A stretch of 64,000 bases of DNA from an uncultured Acetatifactor sp. (GCF_910585425.1 NZ_CAJUCP010000003.1:1-64000), one strand, 5' to 3'; positions 25,064-34,324 are shown, counted from the first letter of the stretch. Made by a program: numbers and translations. The notes: a model not told the origin generated them from the letters alone.

Positions 25064-28000
25064 ATGGACGCTATCAGGATAAGGAACAGATTGCTGTGCT
25101 GCCTTCTGTCCGCGCTTCTCGCAGTGGCCCTCACGGTATCCATGCCGCTGCCGTTCCTGCCCCATGGGGAGGCACAGGCCGCCGGAAGCGCGAAGGACAT
25201 AACCAATGTAGTCATATTCGTAAGGCACAGCAGCGATGCCAGGGACATCTTCAATGCCACCAGCGTGGACAGCACCGGACAGCAGTGGTCCAACTGGAAG
25301 CGGATCAGGAAGATGTACGATGAGGGAAACGGCGCAGGGGGCTACAACAATTCCTTCAGCAGCTATATCTGGGCGGTGACGGAAGGCGCTGTGAAAGTGA
25401 CGAACTATTTCCCCCAGGAGCGGAGCGGCAAAAACGGGGTGCAGACATTGACCCTGTCCCGGAACAGCTACGGGGGAAGCGACCTGGTGGAGGAAGTGAT
25501 CGACGCGGCGGCCAGCGGCATCATCCGGCTGGACACCTCCGCCTGCAAATTGGACAACCAGAGCAGCAATGTGATCGACAATCTGACGATCATCCTCCAG
25601 GGGGACACGATCGGCGGCCAGGAGACCGCGTTCCATGCCACATACGCCGGGACCAAGACCATCAATGGGATGCGTGTCTTTGACTACAATATCATCCCCT
25701 CCGGGAGGCTGCTGCCGGCGGACGCGGCGACGGGACATGTGTATTCGGAGCAGGGGGTGATAGCCCATGAGTTCCTGCACACCCTGGGCCTGCCGGATCT
25801 CTACCGCAGGAACGACAGCGCGGGCCAGCCGGTGGGGATATGGGACATCATGGCCTCGGTGAGCCCCTTCCTGCAGTACCCGCTGTCTTATCTGCGGGCC
25901 AGGCAGGGCTGGATTTCCATGGGGAACATCACCCAGAGCGGCACCTACACCCTGACGGCGGCATCGGAGACCGGCGGCACCAAGGTGTTCGCCCTGCGGA
26001 CGCCCCTCTCCGGCACGGAGCTCATCTGCCTGGAATACAGGAAGAAGAGCGATTTCAGCACGGGAGCCTTTGAGCAGCGCCTCCCCTCCAGCGGGCTATT
26101 GATGTACCGGGTAGACCCGAAGGTGTACAGCCTGACCAATGGCGAGGGAAAGAATTACATTTACGTGTACCGGCCCGGCGTGACGGATTCCGAGGCGGCC
26201 AGGGACACGGCTTCCAATGGCTTCAATCTGGTCCACGGCGCTGCCCTGGACGGGACCCTGGGGAAGACATCCTACGGCAGCACGGACCTGAGCGCCGACT
26301 TTACCAGGGATACCCTGTATTACTCCGACGGCAGCAACAGCGGGATACAGATCAGCGACGTGAGCATATCCTCCGACCGGAAGACATTGACCTTCCGGGT
26401 GACCTTCGCGGACTATCGGGACGCCATATCCTGGGAGAATATGGGGGATGCCGTCAGCAGCCAGTGCATCGGAGATCCTTTCCTGTGCACGGATCCGTCC
26501 ACGGGGACTTTGTATGCGGCATTTCTGGAAGAGGGGTCTGCCAGCGGATATAAGCAGGTGTGCGTGAAGACCTGGGACGGGGCGGCGTGGCGCCAGGTGG
26601 GGGAGAAGACAGGCCCCGCGTCCTGGGCCTCCATGCCCTCCCTGGCCGTGTGCAGCGGGGAAGTGTACCTGTCCTACACGGACCAGGCCGGCCAGCCGGT
26701 CTACTGCAGGCTGGAGAACGGCTCCTGGAAGCAGGTGGCCAGGCACAGCGCCCTCAATCCGAAGTACATGCAGTTCGCGGTGGAAGGCAGCGATATCTAT
26801 GCCGCCTACGAGGACAGCGGGAGATGGAAGATCTACAATCTGAAGAACGGCAGCCTGGTGGACAGCAGCCTGACGGCAGGGGATTTCAGCCAGCCTACCA
26901 TGCTGGCGTCTGACGGCGGCTTCTACATGATCTACGCGGACTCCAACGGCGGCGCGACCAGGATACAGAAATACGCAAACGGCACATGGAGCACAGTGGA
27001 CACTTTGCCGAGCCAGCACACCAATATCCACCAGATCGCGAAGCAGGGCAGGAACATATACGCGTTTGCAGGGGGCGGAGAGTACGGCAAGGAGAGCGGC
27101 ACCATGGCGGTCTTCGACGGTACCGGCTGGACGAACACGACGGTTCCGGAGATGAAGCAGTTCAATGCCGCCTCCATGGCCGTGGCGGGGAACCAGGTCT
27201 GCCTGGCCTATTATGACACGGGCGTCAGAAAAGTGAAGCTGCTCCAGGGCACAGGCTCCTCCTTCAAGGTTGTGGACGACAATCTGGGCACGGGTGTGGA
27301 TTACCTGGGCATCTGCGGCTATGGCTCCAATCTCTACATCGCCACTCGGGCCCAGAACACATCGAATCTGGTGGTGCGCAGGAAGGCGGTGGCAGGGGGC
27401 AGCGTGACGCCGCCCGGCGGGGACGGCGATCAGAAGCCGGTAGTGCCGCCGGAGGGGGAGGGCGGCCAGAAGCCGGATACGCCTCCCGGGGCCCAGGAGG
27501 AACGAGTGCTGACCCTGACGCCCCCTGCGGGATATACGGACAACCATATCTATATAGACGGGGTGGAGTATACTGCCTCCGGGAACGGCAGCGGGTATCG
27601 GCTGAAGCTCCCGGACACTTCCGGGCGGACGGCAGTGATGTATTCCTATGACGGCAGGAATATCCCTGTGGGGATGTATGTCTGGAAGCTGTCATGGGAA
27701 GGGGAGAACTGCAGGGCCGTCCCTCTGCCCGGGCTCCAGGATCTGCTGAGCTACCACGGCTTCTCCATCCGGGTGCAGAACCCCGCGGGAATCCGCTTCA
27801 AATCGGGAATCGAGCCGGGCCTGAAGCAGCGGCTGATCGCGGGAGGCGTGGACGGCTGCAGGCTGACGGAGTACGGGACATTATTCATCACCAACGAGAA
27901 CAGGGAGAAATACCCCTTTGTGAAGGACGGCACGAAGGTAGGGGGCGGAAGGGCCTACTGGACGGAAGACGGCAAGGTCAACGACAAGGTGTTCGAGACG

Positions 28001-28249
28001 GTGGCAGGGCGGAAACGCTTCACCTCGGTGCTGATCAACCTGGCCCCCAACATGTACGCAAAGGACATCTCCTTCCGGGCCTATGCGGTGCTGGAATGCG
28101 GCGGAGAGGAGCTGATCGTCTACGGCCCGCCTGTGTACCGGAGCGTCTATACCGTGGCAAAGCAGGTGCAGGCCAAGGGCGAGTTCAGGCCCGGCAGCAG
28201 CGGATACCGTTATGTGCAGGGAATCATTGATTCCGTGGAGAGAAGATGA
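25064..28249 (+). CDS. Secreted M6-like metalloprotease with beta-propeller-type repeats
   Basis: 1061 residues. Signal peptide (LLCCLLSALLAVALTVSM), then a peptidase region with zinc motif H-E-F-L-H-T-L-G-L-P-D (about 235-245) and downstream GIWDIMASVSPFLQYPLSYL, both typical of immune-inhibitor-A-like M6 peptidases. Residues ~450-770 hold repeated blades (YLSYTDQAGQPVYCRLENGSW, IYAAYEDSGRWKIYNLKNGSL) suggesting a propeller. A Gly/Pro linker near 778-815 leads to a C-terminal domain with VYRSVYTVAKQVQAKG. It likely degrades host or matrix proteins outside the cell. The stop overlaps the next start by 4 bases. Confidence 0.85.
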   Translation: MDAIRIRNRLLCCLLSALLAVALTVSMPLPFLPHGEAQAAGSAKDITNVVIFVRHSSDARDIFNATSVDSTGQQWSNWKRIRKMYDEGNGAGGYNNSFSSYIWAVTEGAVKVTNYFPQERSGKNGVQTLTLSRNSYGGSDLVEEVIDAAASGIIRLDTSACKLDNQSSNVIDNLTIILQGDTIGGQETAFHATYAGTKTINGMRVFDYNIIPSGRLLPADAATGHVYSEQGVIAHEFLHTLGLPDLYRRNDSAGQPVGIWDIMASVSPFLQYPLSYLRARQGWISMGNITQSGTYTLTAASETGGTKVFALRTPLSGTELICLEYRKKSDFSTGAFEQRLPSSGLLMYRVDPKVYSLTNGEGKNYIYVYRPGVTDSEAARDTASNGFNLVHGAALDGTLGKTSYGSTDLSADFTRDTLYYSDGSNSGIQISDVSISSDRKTLTFRVTFADYRDAISWENMGDAVSSQCIGDPFLCTDPSTGTLYAAFLEEGSASGYKQVCVKTWDGAAWRQVGEKTGPASWASMPSLAVCSGEVYLSYTDQAGQPVYCRLENGSWKQVARHSALNPKYMQFAVEGSDIYAAYEDSGRWKIYNLKNGSLVDSSLTAGDFSQPTMLASDGGFYMIYADSNGGATRIQKYANGTWSTVDTLPSQHTNIHQIAKQGRNIYAFAGGGEYGKESGTMAVFDGTGWTNTTVPEMKQFNAASMAVAGNQVCLAYYDTGVRKVKLLQGTGSSFKVVDDNLGTGVDYLGICGYGSNLYIATRAQNTSNLVVRRKAVAGGSVTPPGGDGDQKPVVPPEGEGGQKPDTPPGAQEERVLTLTPPAGYTDNHIYIDGVEYTASGNGSGYRLKLPDTSGRTAVMYSYDGRNIPVGMYVWKLSWEGENCRAVPLPGLQDLLSYHGFSIRVQNPAGIRFKSGIEPGLKQRLIAGGVDGCRLTEYGTLFITNENREKYPFVKDGTKVGGGRAYWTEDGKVNDKVFETVAGRKRFTSVLINLAPNMYAKDISFRAYAVLECGGEELIVYGPPVYRSVYTVAKQVQAKGEFRPGSSGYRYVQGIIDSVERR

Positions 28250-29031
28250 GGGAGGACAGGAGACGATATATGGGAAAGAAAGCATGGGCAGTACGGATTC
28301 TGGCGGGAGCGGCCATGTTCGGGGCAGGGTTCCTGGTGAGGACGGCCTGGGACGGATATGAGGACAGGCAGGAGGCCCTGGCGGCCCAGGAGGCGGCAGC
28401 CGCAGCCGCGGAAGCCCTGGCGCAGCAGGAGGCACAGGCGGCCCAGGAGGAGGCGGCAGAGGAATATCTGACGGCAGATGTGGTTCAGGTGCGTATCCAG
28501 GACGGGCAGGTGCAGTGGTATGACGGCAGGCTGTGGCATGAGGCGGCATCTGTGGAGGAGCTGGAGAGGTCGGACAGGTTCTACCTGGCGGAAGCGGCGT
28601 TCCGGGAGTTCGATGAACAGCTGCGGCAGGAGAAGGCTGCGCTGCGCCGGCAGGAGGCCGCCGGGGCTGCAGAGAAGGAAGCGCTGTCCGTAGGCCGCAA
28701 GGAGACGCCGAAGCCTCCTGCCCGGCCACAGACCTCCGTGGCTCCCGAGGCGCAGACGGAAGCGCCCGTGCCTGCGCCGGAAGTATCCGCGCCGGAAGCG
28801 GGAACAGGAGGGACGGACGGCGGCGGGAGCGGCGGAGGGAATCCCGGCGGTGGGAACCAGAACCCCGGGAACCAGAATCCCGGCTCCGGCTCCATCAGCG
28901 GCGGGACTCCCGTTGCCCCGCCCCCGCCTGAGGTGCCCGCAAATCCCGGGGACAGCGGCGATGGGGGCGGCGATGCCGGAGGCGATACCGGGGACGGCGA
29001 GAATATGGAATGGTCCGACGACTACCTGTGA
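28246..29031 (+). CDS. Membrane-anchored coiled-coil protein with Gly/Pro-rich tail
   Basis: 261 residues. ATG 28246 overlaps the protease stop (ATGA); ATG 28270 (MGKKAWAV) with its own GGAG is also plausible. One membrane helix (AVRILAGAAMFGAGFLV), Ala/Glu/Gln-rich coiled coil (AAQEAAAAAAEALAQQEAQ), a short folded segment with VRIQDGQVQWYDGRLWHEA, then a long low-complexity Gly/Pro/Asn tail and an acidic WSDDYL end. It could tether or chaperone the protease at the envelope. No family recognised; the gene order lipoprotein-protease-anchor suggests one functional unit. Confidence 0.75.
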   Translation: MREDRRRYMGKKAWAVRILAGAAMFGAGFLVRTAWDGYEDRQEALAAQEAAAAAAEALAQQEAQAAQEEAAEEYLTADVVQVRIQDGQVQWYDGRLWHEAASVEELERSDRFYLAEAAFREFDEQLRQEKAALRRQEAAGAAEKEALSVGRKETPKPPARPQTSVAPEAQTEAPVPAPEVSAPEAGTGGTDGGGSGGGNPGGGNQNPGNQNPGSGSISGGTPVAPPPPEVPANPGDSGDGGGDAGGDTGDGENMEWSDDYL

Positions 29032-29075
29032 GAGAAAAGCCGCACAAGTACGGATGACGAAAGGGGGAGGTAAGC

Positions 29076-29867
29076 TTGGATATCTATCAGGACTTTGCAA
29101 GTGTTTACGACCGGTTCATGGACAATGTCCCCTATGAAGAATGGGCGGAGCGCATAGACGGCCTGATCCGGAAATACGGCGTGTCGAAGCCGGAGCGGGA
29201 CGTGGAGGGGCTTCTGGAGTCCGAGCGCAACCTGGTGGTGGACTTAGGCTGCGGCACCGGGACGCTGACGGAGCTGATGTACGCGAAAGGCTACGACATG
29301 ATAGGGGTGGACGCCTCCGGGAGCATGCTGAACGCCGCCATGGAGAAGAAGGAGAGGAGCGGCTCCGAAATCCTCTATCTGCAGCAGGACATGCGGGAGC
29401 TTGACCTCTACAGCACAGTGGGCACCGTAATCTGTGTCTGCGATTCCGTGAACTATATTCTGGAGGAAGAGGAGCTGCTTGGCGTATTTTCCCTGGTGAA
29501 AAATTTCCTCTACCCCGGCGGCGTGTTCCTCTTCGACTTCAATACGGACTACAAGTACAGGGAAGTCATCGGCGATGCCACCATCGCGGAAACCAAAGAG
29601 GACTGCAGCTTCATCTGGGACAATTTCTATGACGTGGAAGAGGGGATCAATGAATACGACTTGACTGTCTTCGTCCGGGAGGAGGGGGAGCTGTTCAGGC
29701 GCTTCCAGGAGACCCATTACCAGAGGGGCTATACCTTAACGCAGATGCGCAGCCTCATAGAGCAGGCGGGCATGGACGTGGTGGAGGTCAGGGACGTGGA
29801 CACCGGGGAGGATGTCAGCCCGGAGAGCCAGCGGATCTGCCTGGTGGCCAAAGCGCCGGAAAGATAA
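29076..29867 (+). CDS. Class I SAM-dependent methyltransferase
   Basis: 263 residues, TTG start at 29076 placed 7 bases after AGGGGGAGG; the protein start MDIYQDFASVYDRFMDNVPYEEW is the conserved family N-terminus. SAM motif VVDLGCGTGTLTELMYAKGYDMIGVDASGSML (near 50-80), acidic motif VCDSVNYI and F-D-F-N strand (GGVFLFDFNTDYK). Substrate unknown. Close to and upstream of hslO on the same strand. Confidence 0.88.
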   Translation: MDIYQDFASVYDRFMDNVPYEEWAERIDGLIRKYGVSKPERDVEGLLESERNLVVDLGCGTGTLTELMYAKGYDMIGVDASGSMLNAAMEKKERSGSEILYLQQDMRELDLYSTVGTVICVCDSVNYILEEEELLGVFSLVKNFLYPGGVFLFDFNTDYKYREVIGDATIAETKEDCSFIWDNFYDVEEGINEYDLTVFVREEGELFRRFQETHYQRGYTLTQMRSLIEQAGMDVVEVRDVDTGEDVSPESQRICLVAKAPER

Positions 29868-29996
29868 ACTCCCTGTGCCGGAAAGGGCCGCTTTCGGCAG
29901 CGCCGGGAGATGCGCAGGCCCTGGACGGCGCGGGGAGATCGGATACGATAGTATAGAAGGGAAACAAGGGAATTCAGATAGAAAACGAGGTGCGAA

Positions 29997-30881
29997 ATGT
30001 CAGATTATTTGGTACGGGCCACCGCCGCGGGGGCGCAGATCCGGGCCTTCGCCTGCACCACGAAAGGCGTGGTGGAGGCGGCAAGACAGGCTCATGATAC
30101 AAGCCCGGTGGTGACGGCGGCCCTGGGACGGCTCCTGAGCGCAGGCGCCATGATGGGCAGCATGCAGAAGGGGGAAGAGGATCTGCTGACTTTGCAGATC
30201 AAGGGGGACGGCCCCATGCAGGGCCTCTTGGTGACGGCGGATTCCAAGGGCGGCGTGAAGGGCTATGCCAATGTGCCCGACGTGATCCTCCCCGCCAATG
30301 CCCTGGGCAAGCTGGACGTGGCGGGGGCTGTGGGACATGGGACGCTTTCCGTCATAAGGGACATGGGTTTAAAGGAGCCCTATGTTGGGCAGACTTTACT
30401 GCAGACCAGTGAGATCGCGGAGGATCTGACCTATTATTTCGCCTCCTCCGAGCAGGTGCCCTCCTCCGTGGGCCTGGGAGTGCTCATGGAGCGGGACAAC
30501 ACCGTCAGGCAGGCGGGGGGATTCATCGTGCAGTTGATGCCCTTTGCGGAGGACGGGGCGATAGACAGGCTGGAGCGGAACCTTTCAGGGATCACCTCCG
30601 TCACCGCCATGCTGGACGCGGGGGACACCCCGGAGCAGATGCTGGGGCGGATCCTGGAGGGGCTGGACTGCGAGGTGACGGACACCTGTCCTGTGGCCTT
30701 TTCCTGCAACTGCAGCAAGGAGCGGATAGAGAAGGTGCTGATCAGCCTGGGGAAGAAGGAGATTCAGGACATGATTCACGAGGGCCGGGAGGTGGAGGTG
30801 AACTGCCACTTCTGCAACACCCATTACAGGTTCAGCGTGGAAGAGCTGAAGGGAATCTATCGGAAGAGCAGGCTGCCGTAA
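29997..30881 (+). CDS. hslO: Redox-regulated chaperone Hsp33
   Basis: 294 residues, normal length. N-terminal chaperone domain SDYLVRATAAGAQIRAFACTTKGVVEAARQAH and the C-terminal zinc redox switch with Cys pairs CNCSKERIEKVLISLGKKE and CHFCNTHYRF. In this family oxidation releases zinc and activates the holdase against protein aggregation. RBS GAGGTG. Followed by nadE after 109 bases that contain only a small GTTAGC/GCTAAC stem-loop (30928-30943). Confidence 0.95.
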   Translation: MSDYLVRATAAGAQIRAFACTTKGVVEAARQAHDTSPVVTAALGRLLSAGAMMGSMQKGEEDLLTLQIKGDGPMQGLLVTADSKGGVKGYANVPDVILPANALGKLDVAGAVGHGTLSVIRDMGLKEPYVGQTLLQTSEIAEDLTYYFASSEQVPSSVGLGVLMERDNTVRQAGGFIVQLMPFAEDGAIDRLERNLSGITSVTAMLDAGDTPEQMLGRILEGLDCEVTDTCPVAFSCNCSKERIEKVLISLGKKEIQDMIHEGREVEVNCHFCNTHYRFSVEELKGIYRKSRLP

Positions 30882-30990
30882 GGCAGTGGGCGAGGCAGGC
30901 GGTGAAAGCAGTCAGGGGAAGACTGTGGTTAGCGAAGGCTAACAAAAGCCTGCCGGAAAACGGAAAAACGGACGGGAAAGAGAGGATGGC

Positions 30991-32910
30991 ATGGAGCAGG
31001 GATTCATCAAGGTGGCGGCAGTGACGCCAAAAATCAGGGTGGCAGACCCGGTCTACAATGCGGGGGTCATCTGCGAGAGGCTGGAGGAGGCCTGTAAAAA
31101 TGGCGCGAAGATCATCGTGTTCCCGGAGCTGTGCATCACGGGATATACCTGCGGGGACCTGTTTTTGCAGGAAATCCTGTTGCGGGAGGCCTCCGCACAG
31201 CTGCTTTGCATCGCGGAACGCACCCGGGGGAAGGATGCGTTGGTGATGGTGGGGCTGCCCCTGGAGCGGGAGGGCAGGCTCTACAATGTGGCCGCCGTGC
31301 TCCGGGACGGGGAGATCCTGGGCATGGTTCCCAAGGCCAATATCCCCTCCTACGCGGAATTCTACGAGGGGCGGCACTTCGCGGAGGGCAACGCGGAGCC
31401 TGTGCCTTTTTCTTTCATGGGAAAATCGGTTCCCTTCGGCACCAACCTCCTCTTTACCTGCGAGACCCTCCACGGCCTTACCGTGGGTTGCGAGATATGC
31501 GAGGATCTGTGGGTGGCGGACGCACCGGCTGTGAACCATGCCCTGCAGGGCGCCACTGTCATCGCCAATCTCTCCGCCTCCAATGAGACCATCGGCAAGG
31601 ACGAGTACCGGGAGCTTTTGGTGAAATCCGTGAGCGCCCGTCTGCTCTGCGGCTATGTGTACGCCTCCGCCGGGGAGGGGGAGTCCACCCAGGACCTGGT
31701 GTTCGGCGGGCACAATCTGATAGCGGAGAACGGCACGATTCTGGCCCAGGTGAAGAGGTTCACCTGCGAGACCCTCTACGGCGACATCGATGTCTGGAAG
31801 CTTCTGGCGGACAGGCGGCGCATGGGAACCTTCGGCAAGGAGCCCAAAGCCGCTTATGTGAGGGTGCCTTTCCGGCTGGAGGTCACGGAGACGGAGCTGA
31901 GCCGCAGCTTCGCCAGTATGCCTTTCGTGCCGGGGGACGAGGAGAAGCGCAGGAGGCGCTGCGAGGAGATCCTCTCCATCCAGTCCTACGGCCTGAAAAA
32001 GAGGTATGAGCATACGGGGCTGTCCACGGCGGTGATAGGCATCTCCGGGGGGCTGGACTCCACTCTGGCGCTGCTTGTCACAGTGCGGGCCTTCGACCTG
32101 CTGGGGCTGGACAGAGGGGCAATCGTGGCGGTGACCATGCCCTGCTTCGGCACCACGGACAGGACGTATGAGAACGCCTGTCTGCTGGCCCGGACGCTGG
32201 GGGCCACGCTGGAGGAGGTGGACATCAAAGAGGCGGTGACGGTGCATTTCGGGGACATCGGCCAGGACATGGCCAACCATGACGTGACCTATGAGAACGG
32301 CCAGGCCAGGGAGCGGACCCAGGTGCTGATGGACATCGCGAACCGTGTGGGAGGCCTTGTGATCGGAACCGGGGACATGTCCGAGCTGGCCCTGGGCTGG
32401 GCTACCTACAATGGGGACCACATGTCCATGTACGGGGTGAACGCGGGGGTGCCGAAGACTTTGGTGCGCCATCTGGTGCAGTATTACGCGGATACATGTG
32501 ACGATAAAGCGTTGACCAATGTGCTGCTGGACGTGCTCGACACGCCGGTGAGCCCGGAGCTTCTGCCGCCTGTGGACGGGACGATCTCCCAGCGGACGGA
32601 GGATCTGGTGGGGCCCTATGAGCTGCATGACTTCTTCCTGTACTATATGCTGCGCTGCGGGTACTCCCCGGCCAAGGTGTACCGGGTGGCGAAGCTGGCG
32701 TTCCAGGGGCTGTATGAGGACGGAACCATCCTGAAGTGGCTGAAGACCTTTTACCGGAGGTTCTTCGCCCAGCAGTTCAAGCGCTCCTGCCTGCCGGACG
32801 GGCCGAAGGTGGGAAGCGTGGCCCTGTCCCCCAGAGGGGACCTGCGCATGCCCTCGGACGCCAGCGGAAGGCTCTGGCTGGATGAGGCGGAGAGGCTGGG
32901 CCAGGGCTGA
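30991..32910 (+). CDS. nadE: Glutamine-dependent NAD+ synthetase
   Basis: 639 residues, the two-domain form. N-terminal nitrilase-type glutaminase with catalytic residues visible in VFPELCITGYTCGD (Glu), PKANIPSY (Lys) and CEICEDLWV (Cys). C-terminal synthetase with P-loop GISGGLDSTLALLV near 350 and GTGDMSELALGWATYNGDHMSMYGVNAGVPKTLV. It makes NAD+ from deamido-NAD+, ATP and glutamine in the cytosol. RBS AGAGGATGGC just before the ATG. A strong GC hairpin follows at 32957-32991. Confidence 0.96.
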   Translation: MEQGFIKVAAVTPKIRVADPVYNAGVICERLEEACKNGAKIIVFPELCITGYTCGDLFLQEILLREASAQLLCIAERTRGKDALVMVGLPLEREGRLYNVAAVLRDGEILGMVPKANIPSYAEFYEGRHFAEGNAEPVPFSFMGKSVPFGTNLLFTCETLHGLTVGCEICEDLWVADAPAVNHALQGATVIANLSASNETIGKDEYRELLVKSVSARLLCGYVYASAGEGESTQDLVFGGHNLIAENGTILAQVKRFTCETLYGDIDVWKLLADRRRMGTFGKEPKAAYVRVPFRLEVTETELSRSFASMPFVPGDEEKRRRRCEEILSIQSYGLKKRYEHTGLSTAVIGISGGLDSTLALLVTVRAFDLLGLDRGAIVAVTMPCFGTTDRTYENACLLARTLGATLEEVDIKEAVTVHFGDIGQDMANHDVTYENGQARERTQVLMDIANRVGGLVIGTGDMSELALGWATYNGDHMSMYGVNAGVPKTLVRHLVQYYADTCDDKALTNVLLDVLDTPVSPELLPPVDGTISQRTEDLVGPYELHDFFLYYMLRCGYSPAKVYRVAKLAFQGLYEDGTILKWLKTFYRRFFAQQFKRSCLPDGPKVGSVALSPRGDLRMPSDASGRLWLDEAERLGQG

Positions 32911-32956
32911 AATAATCCCGGAAAAGGGTATGGACTTTATCTTTCCGATTCAGAGA

Positions 32957-32991
32957 GGGCGGGGCCCTGCGGCACTAAGCAGGCCCCGCCC
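32957..32991 (+). terminator. GC-rich hairpin after nadE
   Basis: Arms GGGCGGGGCCCTGC (32957-32970) and GCAGGCCCCGCCC (32979-32991) pair with one bulge. No T run follows, so termination is plausible but not certain. Confidence 0.45.
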
Positions 32992-33005
32992 CGGGACTGT
33001 GGGCC

Positions 33006-33074
33006 TATACTACAGACCGCCAGGATTTACAGTGGTGTCTCCGGGAAAGTGCTTAGCTGGCGGTGTGCAGTATA
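33006..33074 (-). repeat. Dispersed palindromic repeat, copy 1
   Basis: 69 bases with complementary ends: TATACTACAGACCGCCAG at one end and CTGGCGGTGTGCAGTATA at the other (16 of 18 positions pair). A near-identical copy in opposite orientation lies at 46444-46509. This copy contains the last 15 codons and stop of the flavodoxin gene. Confidence 0.85.
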
Positions 33075-33593
33075 ATTTTTCAGGCATTCCAGAATGGGCC
33101 GGATATATTTCCTGTCAGAAATGTCATAGGAAGCGGAGATCATCCGGATCATTTCCCTGTCCGCCGCTGTTTTGTCCTTTTTGGCCTCCAGGGTCTTTAG
33201 GAACATCTTCATCATGAGCCTGGAGGAGAGGGACATCTTCTCATAGTTCAGGCCGCCGGGGCAGTAGAAAGCCTTTACATTCGCCCATTCCGAGCCCGCG
33301 AAGGTGCGTCTGAGGGCCGGGGCTATATCCGGGCTGTCCATGGGGCTTGCGCCCACGCAGAACACGATCAGTTTCCTGCCTGCCCATCTGTCCAGGTTTC
33401 CTTTGAACCAGCTCAGCTTGCTGATGCCTCCCGCGCAGGCCCAGCCGCCGAAGACGATGGCTTCGTATGTACTCAGGTCCCGCTTCTTTGCCTCCGATAA
33501 GGCCATGCAGTCGGCGCCCGCCGCTTCCGCTATCCACTTTGCGTACCTTTCCGTAAATCCTGTCTGGGAATTGTAGATCACGATTGTCTTCAT
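33027..33593 (-). CDS. Flavodoxin-domain protein (HemG-like)
   Basis: 188 residues. FMN-phosphate loop IYNSQTGFTERYAKWIAEAAG near residues 5-25, then VFGGWACAGGISKLSWFKGN and KLIVFCVGASPMDSPDI, as in flavodoxin-fold menaquinone-dependent protoporphyrinogen oxidase-like proteins. Role: probably electron transfer or redox stress protection. It is downstream of and 18 bases from a MarR gene, both transcribed from the operator-promoter at 34145-34200. The C-terminal residues YTAHRQLSTFPETPL are encoded inside the dispersed repeat, so the original end has been replaced. Confidence 0.88.
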   Translation of the reverse strand: MKTIVIYNSQTGFTERYAKWIAEAAGADCMALSEAKKRDLSTYEAIVFGGWACAGGISKLSWFKGNLDRWAGRKLIVFCVGASPMDSPDIAPALRRTFAGSEWANVKAFYCPGGLNYEKMSLSSRLMMKMFLKTLEAKKDKTAADREMIRMISASYDISDRKYIRPILECLKNYTAHRQLSTFPETPL

Positions 33594-33611
33594 CTGCCCG
33601 AACCTCCTTTT

Positions 33612-34127
33612 TTAATCGTTTTCCATTGCAGGCTTTTTTGCTTCCTCATGGCAAGTCCTCCGCTCCAGGTTCTCTATCCCGGCGTACAGCCTGGACAGCA
33701 GCCGGAAAAGGGTCTCCACTTCCCCGTCCGTATACACCTCAAAGAGATACCGCAGCTCTTCCCGATACCGGGAAAAATCTTTCCGGAAATAGTCGTCCGC
33801 TTTTTCGGTGGGGCAGATGCACATGGCCCTGGTGTCGCAGGGGCTCTGGCGGAGGGTGATGAAGCCCTTTTTCTCCAGGACATCCGCCAGCTTCTTGATA
33901 TTCTGCCTGGAACAGCCCAGGAGGTTCCCCAACTGGGTAAAAGTCAGAGGCTCCTGTGACTGCCTGACTATGGACAGCAGCATGAACTGTTTCAGGGACA
34001 GCTCCGGTATATGGCTGTCGAACAGGGTCTGCAGCCTGTTCCCCGCGATGAACAGGCTGCTGAAGATCGCCTTGCCCTGGTCTTCCCTGGTGCCTGAGAA
34101 TTTTCTGGTCAAATCATCTAAATGCAT
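33612..34127 (-). CDS. MarR family transcriptional regulator
   Basis: 171 residues. Winged-helix core FTQLGNLLGCSRQNIKKLADVLEKKGFITLRQSPCDTRAMCICPTEKADDYF with the D-x-R wing; dimerisation helices at both ends. AAGGAG precedes ATG 34127. It is the first gene of a two-gene operon with the flavodoxin-fold protein and its promoter contains two near-identical 12-bp palindromes, so autorepression is likely. Possible inducers are redox-active or phenolic compounds (inference from the partner gene). Confidence 0.92.
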   Translation of the reverse strand: MHLDDLTRKFSGTREDQGKAIFSSLFIAGNRLQTLFDSHIPELSLKQFMLLSIVRQSQEPLTFTQLGNLLGCSRQNIKKLADVLEKKGFITLRQSPCDTRAMCICPTEKADDYFRKDFSRYREELRYLFEVYTDGEVETLFRLLSRLYAGIENLERRTCHEEAKKPAMEND

Positions 34128-34144
34128 ATGGGCGCTCCTTATGG

Positions 34145-34189
34145 GTAACTAGTTGCATATTGCATGATTGGATTATAGCAACTAGTTGC
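34145..34189. promoter_or_regulatory. Pair of MarR operators
   Basis: GCAACTAGTTGC at 34178-34189 is a perfect 12-bp palindrome filling the promoter spacer; GTAACTAGTTGC at 34145-34156 differs by one base and lies just downstream of the expected transcription start. Centres are 33 bases apart, about three helical turns, so both dimers face the same side of the DNA. Confidence 0.8.
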
Positions 34190-34200
34190 CAATCTGTCAA
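34172..34200 (-). promoter_or_regulatory. Consensus sigma-A promoter of the MarR operon
   Basis: Minus strand TTGACA (34200-34195), 17-base spacer, TATAAT (34177-34172): a perfect match to consensus. The spacer holds the palindrome GCAACTAGTTGC. Confidence 0.9.
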
Positions 34201-34324
34201 GGGAAAGCTTTGCGCCTTGTGGGGCCACATTCGATGTTTCCCATGGGAAAGAATAAAATAGATCAATATCGGAAAATACTGTTTTTTGGTATACTATATA
34301 AAACGGAACGGATGGGGTGAAACA

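Noticed and set aside
30832..32628. 598-codon minus-strand frame
   Set aside because: Antisense shadow of nadE.
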